The position numbers and the translations under genes are program-made. The notes below the pieces were generated by a model, which made no database searches, was not told where the DNA came from, and worked only from the letters and a program-made list of their open reading frames with translations. Below, piece by piece: positions 58,019 through 64,000 of a DNA stretch of 64,000 nucleotides (position 1 is its first letter; each line of letters begins with the position of its first letter). The stretch covers positions 2,294,001-2,358,000 of the forward strand of contig JBCAQO010000007.1 of assembly GCA_039111635.1 (NCBI GenBank). Direction: 5' to 3'. This DNA is from Heterobasidion occidentale (Eukaryota > Basidiomycota > Agaricomycetes > Russulales > Bondarzewiaceae).

Positions 58019-58660
58019 TAACCATGTCATTGCAGATGGCGGGGAGATTGATCAATCCTTTCATACGATAGGAGGTGACCGTGAGGTTAGCGAGGAGGAT
58101 GGCTTGGGTCTGGTTGAGTGGTCCAGAGAACACTTAATAGGCTTGCGCCCAGACTGCCTGCTGCAAATAGAAAAGGAAGGCGCGAGGGTTCTTCAAGCCA
58201 GGCTGGTTCAGAATAATAGGGGCCTCGTCCTCGGCAAGCGTGAGGTGGTAGATACTATTGTTTGTCGTCAGGTCCTGGTAGAGATGGATGTCGTGAAGGG
58301 GATTGGGTATAGCACGGATCCGGAAGCGCGGGTTTTCGTTGTGGACGGCAAAGGCCAATGGGGGAATGGCGATGTGCAGGTTCGGCATTTCAGCCGGGAA
58401 ACGGGGAATAACGAACTCTGTAAGGGGGTCGGCGACTGGGACGCCTTCCGACGGGATGTCGTCCTCACTGTCGTAATCTGAGTCTGTGTTGTCAATGAGC
58501 GTGGGTGTGGTAGTGGGCGGGGAGATAGTGTGTAGGATGAAGGGGTTGGGGAGGAGGTGTTGGAGGCGTGAGGAGAAGTGGTAGCGGAAGCCATTCTGAT
58601 GTTACTGAGAATGTAGCGGGGGGAGTGGAGTAAGAAGAGGTGTGCGGGGGCAAGGGACAT
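58019..58660 (-). pseudogene. Element B accessory ORF, cut by element C
   Basis: Read on the minus strand: MASATTSPHASNTSSPTP, an acidic part (DNTDSDYDSEDDIPSEGVP), then EFVIPRFPAEMPNLHIAIPP and YQDLTTNNSIYHLTLAEDE, FLFYLQQAVWAQAY. One frameshift (near 58490) and one in-frame TAA after AQAY (58135-58137) are present. The frame then continues to 58019 and resumes at 47153, ending FRLGGC at a TAA that lies inside B's LTR. No recognised family. It is the counterpart of the post-chromodomain ORFs of A and C. Confidence 0.6.
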
Positions 58661-58856
58661 TCGAGTTGTAGCTGGGATGTTGAGGAATGTATCTGTCCGA
58701 TGCAGGGTGTCTTTTATACAATGGAGGAGACACCAATGGTGGCAGCGGCGTGAAGAGATCCGAGGACAAGGGCGATGGCAATGGAGACAGTGGTGAGAGC
58801 AAGAGTCGCGACAACGGTATAAACGGCTACTGTGGATAGAGTGGGGTCAAAAGGGG

Positions 58857-59519
58857 TCATAGTCGTTTGCCTGGCCATGCCAATCCTCGGTTGGTCTGCT
58901 TTTGTAGCTCCTGGTATGCTTGAGTCCGCCAATTAGAGTTGTCCGATCGTTTCTGCTGTAGCTTTGATCGAGACGAGTCTATATTGGGCTTCTTTGGCTG
59001 CGCTTCTCGATCGTTGATCGTCGGTGGTGGCACTTTTGATCGAGGAACCAGGGGCGGCCTCTTTAGCTGCGTCATTCGTTTGTTGATCTCTTCCATGATC
59101 TGGGGGATAGCTAATCCTGTAGCGAGAAGCTTCTTTCCGATCGGATGCTTCTCGAGCTTCTTTCTGATTTGATCTTCTTCGGCTACTCTGTTGAGTTCTA
59201 ATTCGATCACTAGGGCCAGAATGGAGGCTTCCATTCCTTTGACTGCCCGAGGGTGCCGGCGGTAGAAGTCCTTTATGGCTTCTTGTGCGTTAGTGACGTT
59301 TGTCGCGGTTTCCCAAGAGTTGTCCGATTCCGGGTAGCCCTTCCATTTGATCAGGTACTGTAGGATCTTCCATCGTCCGAAGCGTCTGGCTCCGACAATG
59401 GCTTCGACTTCGAATTCTTCTTGCCCTTCGATCAGGTCCGGAGCCGGTTTAGGGTAGTTCGGGCCATAGACCTCGTTTTCCTTGTAGGGCGTGAGTCAAC
59501 TAGCATGGAAGACGTCGTG
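58857..59519 (-). pseudogene. Element B integrase end and chromodomain
   Basis: On the minus strand: WKRIHDVFHAS, a TGA at 59498-59496 where related elements have a Leu codon, LTPYKENEVYGPNYPKPAP, then the chromodomain FEVEAIVGARRFGRWKILQY, LIKWKGYPESDNSWE. A long Lys/Arg-rich tail follows to the stop at 58857. The preceding integrase frame is also shifted (LPQQ to WKRIHDVFHA) near 59530. So the chromodomain is cut off from integrase by a frameshift plus a nonsense codon. Confidence 0.85.
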
Positions 59520-60609
59520 AATACGCTTCCAGCTGTTGGGGCAGTTTCAACCTGAAGTTGACATTTCCTATGGTGTCAATGATTTCAAATGGCCCAAAGC
59601 GTTTGGGTCTCAGTTTCTCTGATGGGTGATCGGTGTGGATGTTCTTCCCATCGAGCCATACTTGATCTCCTTTCTTGAAAGGCGGCAGGTCCGTTCCAAA
59701 ACGGTCATGCTGTATCCTCATGACTTCGGCTGCAATTTCGAGGCTGGCTTGTGCTTCCTTCCTAGCACGTTGCAGAGCTTCGAGGCGAGCGTCGGCGGTG
59801 GGGACATTTGTGTTTCCGATGATGGCTGGGTAAGCCCGTGGTTGATATCCATGGAGAAGTTCAAATGGTGACTTCTGCGTGGCTGAGTGCTGATGGGTGT
59901 TGTGGGTGTATTCCGCGTAGGGGATTAGTCCGGCCCAATCGTCTTGTGAAGAGCTGCAAAATGCTCTCAGGTATTGTTCCAGTTCCTGATTCATTCGTTC
60001 AGTAGCACCGTCCGTCTGTGGGTGATAGGCTGTGCTTAAAGCGGATTTGATTCTTAATTCTTTGAGCAGGGCTTGCGCTACTTTTGAAGCGAATTGAGTT
60101 CCTCTATCCGATATGATTTTGTCAGGCAGTCTATAGCATCTCCAGGTGTTTTCTAGCAAGATTTTGGCCGTTCCATTAGAGTCGATGGTTTTCAGGCATG
60201 GAGTTATTACTGCAGTTTTGGTGAATCGATCGGCTACTACATGTAGCGAGTCGTATCCATTTGATTCTGGTAGATCTGTAATAAAATCCATGGTTATTGT
60301 TCCGAAGGGTCGATCTGGGATTTCTGTTGGTTGCAATGGTACCATGGTAGGATGTGTGTCGTTCTTGGTGGATTGACAGATGGCGCATCCTTCCACATAT
60401 TGGTGAACTGTGTTTGATATTCCTGGCCAAGTGAATTCCTGTCCGACTAAGGCTAGAGTTCCTCTTTGTCCTGGATGTCCTGCTGCTAGATTGTCATGGT
60501 TCCATTTGATGATATCCTGACGAAGTTGTTCGTTCCGGGGAACATATATTTTTCCTCGGTGAAGGACCAATCCTTCTTCTTCGTTCCATTCTTGTAAACC
60601 TTTCTTCAC
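59520..60609 (-). pseudogene. Element B integrase
   Basis: Nearly intact Ty3 integrase frame. Zinc-binding part HDNLAAGHPGQRGT and CAICQSTK. Catalytic core: first Asp in TITMDFITDLPES, second in IISDRGTQFASKV, Glu in DGATERMNQELEQYL. The C-terminal part is FKKGDQVWLDGKNIHTDHP, then GPFEIIDTIGNVNFRLKLP. The frame is lost just before the chromodomain. Confidence 0.9.
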
Positions 60610-60807
60610 GTTTCGAGGTCCTAAGGTTTTAATCTTGGCTAAGGTTTCTAATAGCCATTCGTCTTTCCTGTTTTCTTCAATGATTTGTTTCCGGAGGTCG
60701 TCGTCTATTATGGTAACGCCTCCTCGTCCAGTTGCCCTAACGTGAAGTATTTGATGAGGGTCCCAACTATTGTCTGTATTGATGGCATTGATTTCTGCGA
60801 AAGGTCT

Positions 60808-61765
60808 TCAGATCTTTTCTGTGTTATTGAAAAGTTTGGGCTCCAAGAGTGTTTTGCCTGAATTGTCAAATTCCACCCCCTTTTTATGGTCTGGACGCCG
60901 TGACAGACCGTCGGATTTATTAGTGACTCCTGCCTTGTGCGTCAATTTGTAGTTGAAACGCGAGAGGTAGAGTGACCATCGTGCTTGTCGACGGTTTAAT
61001 TTCTGGCTTGACCGGAACCATTCGAGGTTCTTGTGGTCCGTCCAGACGTCTACCGGGTGGTCGGTGCCTTCCAAATAGTGTCGCCAAGCTTCGAAAGCTC
61101 GAACGACCGCCAGCAACTCTTTATCATAGATCGGGTAGTTGCGTTCTGTAGGTGAGAGCGACTTGGAGATATAAGCACATGGGTGCCATTTTCCATCTTT
61201 GGCGACTTGTGATAAAACTGCTCCGGTGGCAAAGTCGGAAGCGTCGCATTCAATGCGAAACGGGTTCCTTGTGTCTGGCATGACAAGTACCGGAGATTCT
61301 GTAAATATTCGTTTTAGCGTTTGAAACGCTTCTTCGCATGCTGGTGTCCATCCCAGGTGCGTTCCTTCTGTGTTAACTCAAATAGCGGTCGTGCTATTTT
61401 TGAGTAATCTTTGATAAACCTGCGATAAAAGTTGCAAAACCTAAAACGATTGCACTTCCTTGACTTTTCCAGGGGTTGGCCAGTCCATAATGCCGGCCAC
61501 TTTAATCGGGTCCATTTCTAGATGTCCGTGTGATATAACATATCCAAGATAGTCGATTTTCTTTTTGTGGAAGTGGCACTTCGAGGTTGTAGGTACAGAT
61601 CGTTGTCCTGTAAGATCTGTAAAACCTTTCGAACTGTTCTGATGTGGTCATCCATTGTTTTAGAGAATACTAGGATGTCGTCCATATAGATTGCCACTAA
61701 TCCGGCATAGATGAGGTCTTTGAAGAGGGCATTCATCATAGTTTGGAATGTTGCCGGCGAGTTGG
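60808..61765 (-). pseudogene. Element B RT C-terminus and RNase H
   Basis: RT palm with YMDDILVFSKTMDDHI (61739-61518 frame), lost after NDLYLQP. The frame 61281-60808 holds RNase H: RIECDASDFATGAVLSQ, ERNYPIYDKELLAVVRAF, WTDHKNLEWF, then HKAGVTNKSDGLSRRPD. Between these the frame shifts at least twice (near 61765 and 61570). Confidence 0.88.
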
Positions 61766-63370
61766 TTAATCCAAGAACATCACCAGAGGTTCGTACATTC
61801 CTAAATTGACGAACGCGGCCAGTTTTTCGCTTCCTTCTTTCATGCGTACATTGTTATATCCTGTATCAACATCCATTAGTGAAAAGTATATGGCTTCGGC
61901 TAGAAGGTCCAGTAATTCTTGAATAATCGGCAACGGGTACTTGTTCTTGATTGTTATTTCATTGAGTTTGCGATAATCCATTACTGGTCGTAGTTTCCCG
62001 TTCTTTTTCTTGATGAAGAAGAATGGGGATGCCATGTGCGATTTGGATTCTCTGATGAATCCTTTCTGGAGGTTTTCGTCTATGAATTTCTTGAGTTCCA
62101 CTTGCTCTCCAGGGCTAAGACTGTATAGCTTGGGTTTGAGCGAGTGATCCATTCCTTCCTTGATCTCTATTTTGTGATCCCAAGGTCGAGAGAGCGGTAG
62201 CTGTCCCTTTGGTCGACCTTCGAAAACCTTCCTATAATTCCAGTATTCCTTCAGCACTATTTCTTCGAAGGATAGTTCGGGTTTCCCTTTGGCGGCTTCT
62301 TCTGCCAGTCTTTGCGAGTTGGTGTGCTTTGTTTGTTTTCCTGTCGGTGCTTTGGCAGGTTTGCTTCCTTGAGCCGGTGTATTGGCATATGGAAGTTCCG
62401 TGGTTTCGGCGCGATGTATATCGATGCCTTCTTCGGAGTCGTTGTATAATTCCAGTGCCTGTAATGTTCCCGTATCCAGGCATCTAACAAGATAGACTCC
62501 ATCTTCTTCGAGATCCTTGGAGGGAAGTGCCGGAAGTCCGTCACTGTCCTCCGAAACGTCTTCTTCAGCCCATGTTGGAACCTTATAATTTCTGGTTCGG
62601 GCCTTCAGACGTTCAGCATTCAACCTTCGAGTTGTGAACTCCGGACTTGTAGGTATTGTCCGCGGATGTGGTACTGTGGTGTTTCCCACTTTCCGGCCTG
62701 GTACTGCTTTTCCCGGCTTTTGCACTGGTATTGAGTAGTCGCCCGTTTGTGGTACTGTTTCCATGCGCCGTATGCTTGGTTTAGGACGTCCTGGTTTTCT
62801 TGTAGCTCTTTTAGCTTTTACCGGTCCTCCTTTTATTTGGCAGGAGGGCGGGCATCTGGTAAAATGCAGCCCGTAGGCATGCCAGTCGACTTCTGGGTTA
62901 TGTTCTAATAACCAGTCGGTTCCTAGAATGACGTCCTCTTTTCCTATTTCTGCGATGTAGAATCTTGCTGATTCTGTATGCGACCCCCCTTTTTCGCCTA
63001 GAACCTGTAATTTGAGGTTGGCGAATCGTGTAATAGGTCCTCCTTTGAACTCAGTGTTCTGGACCGTACTGACTGGGATGGGGGTGGGGGTTTTGTGCGT
63101 AGTGATTCGATGTGCTTCTATGAAGCGAGGGTGCATGAAGATTCCAGTGGCTCCACTGTCCACTAGTGCCTGTGTAGCAGCTTTTCTATTCTTGCCTATG
63201 AGCATTGTCTCGAGTCGGAGGGATGGTGCACCATGTGATTTCATTTCCGAAAGATACAATACATCTGGATGTCCATGCTCTTGGTCAGCATCTTTACTGG
63301 CCAGAGGAGCGTACCGATTTCCTGCAAGAATCCTACTCTCCACATCCGCTGCTGATGGGAGAGGCCTTAA
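61766..63370 (-). pseudogene. Element B protease and RT N-terminus
   Basis: The open frame starts without ATG, in the -1 frame relative to Gag. Retropepsin active site QALVDSGATGIFMHPRFI (canonical DSG) and EDVILGTDWLLEHNPEVDW. A ~130-residue connector follows. RT begins SLSPGEQVELKKFIDENL and has SPFFFIKKKNGKLRPVMDYR, LNEITIKNKYPLP and SLMDVDTGYNNVRM. It ends at EPLVMFLD, where one missing base destroys the FGLTNSPATFQ continuation. Confidence 0.9.
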
Positions 63371-64000
63371 AAATTCTTCGAGTCGCTGAAGGCTCGAACT
63401 TCCTCAATTTCTTCCATGCTAAGTCCCATCATCATTTGACGGATGTGGTTGACTCTGTTTTTTCCTTCCTCGATGTCTTCATCATTGAATTGTCCTTCGT
63501 CCATTTCGGTTTCGCGCACTGGTCTGCGACGAGGGGGCTGGAATTTTCTCTTGGGTCGAGAAGGACAGTTGTGCGCCATGTGCCCGGGTTTCTTGCAAAA
63601 GAAGCACTTGCCTTCTTTGGCAAGTTGATCTCTCTCTGCCGGGGTAAGCTTCTTGAAGCGAGTTCGGACAGCGTCGGCCTCCATTTCTGCTGCGTCTACA
63701 TCCATAGGTTTGTATTGGGGCTCCCTATCGTGCCGTGGGGGTGCCCTTTCGTCGTAAAACGTACGCGGCGTGTAGATTTGGAATTTTCCTTTTTGGAGGT
63801 CGTATGCTCGGTCCCTTGCAATGCGCATCCTTTCGTGTTTCTTGGCCTTCTCGACTAGTTCTTCCCATGTCCCGTCTGTAGAGGGATCTTCATAAATTCC
63901 CTTTGCCAGCTCCCACTTGAGTCCTCGCAGGAAATGGGTCTTCTTGGTTTCTCCGTCTACACCGGCAAGTGCCGCGAGCTGTTCAAACAGCTGAAGGTAG
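63367..64000 (-). CDS. Element B Gag (truncated by the window edge)
   Basis: The frame is open from the right edge: YLQLFEQLAALAGVDGE, FLRGLKWELAKGIYED (capsid-like), then a basic part and a CCHC knuckle (CFFCKKPGHMAHNC). It ends SDSKNF-TAA at 63369-63367. The stop overlaps a T5 run where a -1 shift would enter the protease-RT frame. Confidence 0.85.
   Translation of the reverse strand, partial: YLQLFEQLAALAGVDGETKKTHFLRGLKWELAKGIYEDPSTDGTWEELVEKAKKHERMRIARDRAYDLQKGKFQIYTPRTFYDERAPPRHDREPQYKPMDVDAAEMEADAVRTRFKKLTPAERDQLAKEGKCFFCKKPGHMAHNCPSRPKRKFQPPRRRPVRETEMDEGQFNDEDIEEGKNRVNHIRQMMMGLSMEEIEEVRAFSDSKNF

Larger units (their letters stand above)
46664..64000 (-). mobile_element. Element B: Ty3 chromovirus (minus), interrupted, 5' end outside
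   Basis: B runs from its 3' LTR (46664-47132) through 47133-47153, is interrupted by element C (47154-58018), and continues 58019-64000 past the right edge. Order on the minus strand: Gag, protease, RT, RNase H, integrase, chromodomain, accessory ORF, polypurine tract, LTR. An open frame passes from 58019 into 47153 across one TAAC copy, ends in the LTR, and proves that both parts belong together. Several frameshifts and a stop codon make it defective in this sequence. Confidence 0.9.

Overview
The window looks like a filamentous basidiomycete (Agaricomycete-type) chromosome. Genes are dense and cut by many 50-60 nt GT-AG introns. Family content is typical of mushroom-forming fungi: FunK1 kinase, TPR-CHAT protein, F-box/LRR-type protein, CBM19-like secreted protein, a fungal APH-type kinase, and chromodomain Ty3 plus Ty1/copia retrotransposons. 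No rRNA, tRNA or CRISPR array was found.

Left part (1-33.8 kb) is a normal genic region. From left to right it holds: about 3 kb with no recognisable gene; a La RNA-binding protein (+); a large divergent 2OG-Fe(II)-oxygenase-family protein (+) that appears to lack its iron ligands; about 2.1 kb without a gene; a secreted CBM19-like protein with two Cys-rich modules (+); an F-box protein (-); a SAM-dependent methyltransferase (-); a small secreted beta/gamma-crystallin-like protein (-); tyrosyl-DNA phosphodiesterase TDP1 (-); a FunK1 kinase (-); the complex III core protein QCR2 (-); and a TPR-CHAT protein (+). These are mostly unrelated housekeeping or accessory genes, not a pathway cluster.

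Middle part (34-44 kb) is a decaying accessory zone. An APH-type kinase gene is split about 20 codons after its start by a full-length, very young Ty1/copia element (5391 bp, LTRs differing at one base, TSD ATATC). Next to it is a relic NRPS-like gene (end of a condensation-type domain plus adenylation domain). It is interrupted by a 791-bp Tc1/mariner-like non-autonomous element with 26-bp TIRs and TA target duplication. A ~248-bp foldback element follows.

Right part (about 44.8-64 kb) is a three-layer retrotransposon nest. Element A (minus) contributes only its LTR and a terminal CCHC-bearing ORF. Element B (minus Ty3 chromovirus, running off the right edge) lies within A. Element C (plus Ty3 chromovirus, 10,865 bp, TSD TAAC) is inserted in the last codons of B's 3' accessory ORF, about 20 bp from B's LTR. 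All three carry an extra ORF (after the chromodomain in B and C; in A only this 3' part is visible). C also carries about 2.5 kb of non-coding DNA with about 17 dispersed copies of a ~22-bp motif, the most unusual structure in the window.

Many lesions, in genes as well as transposons, are single-base indels. Part of the apparent pseudogenization could therefore be assembly error. Exon coordinates quoted below were derived by hand from splice consensus and reading-frame continuity.
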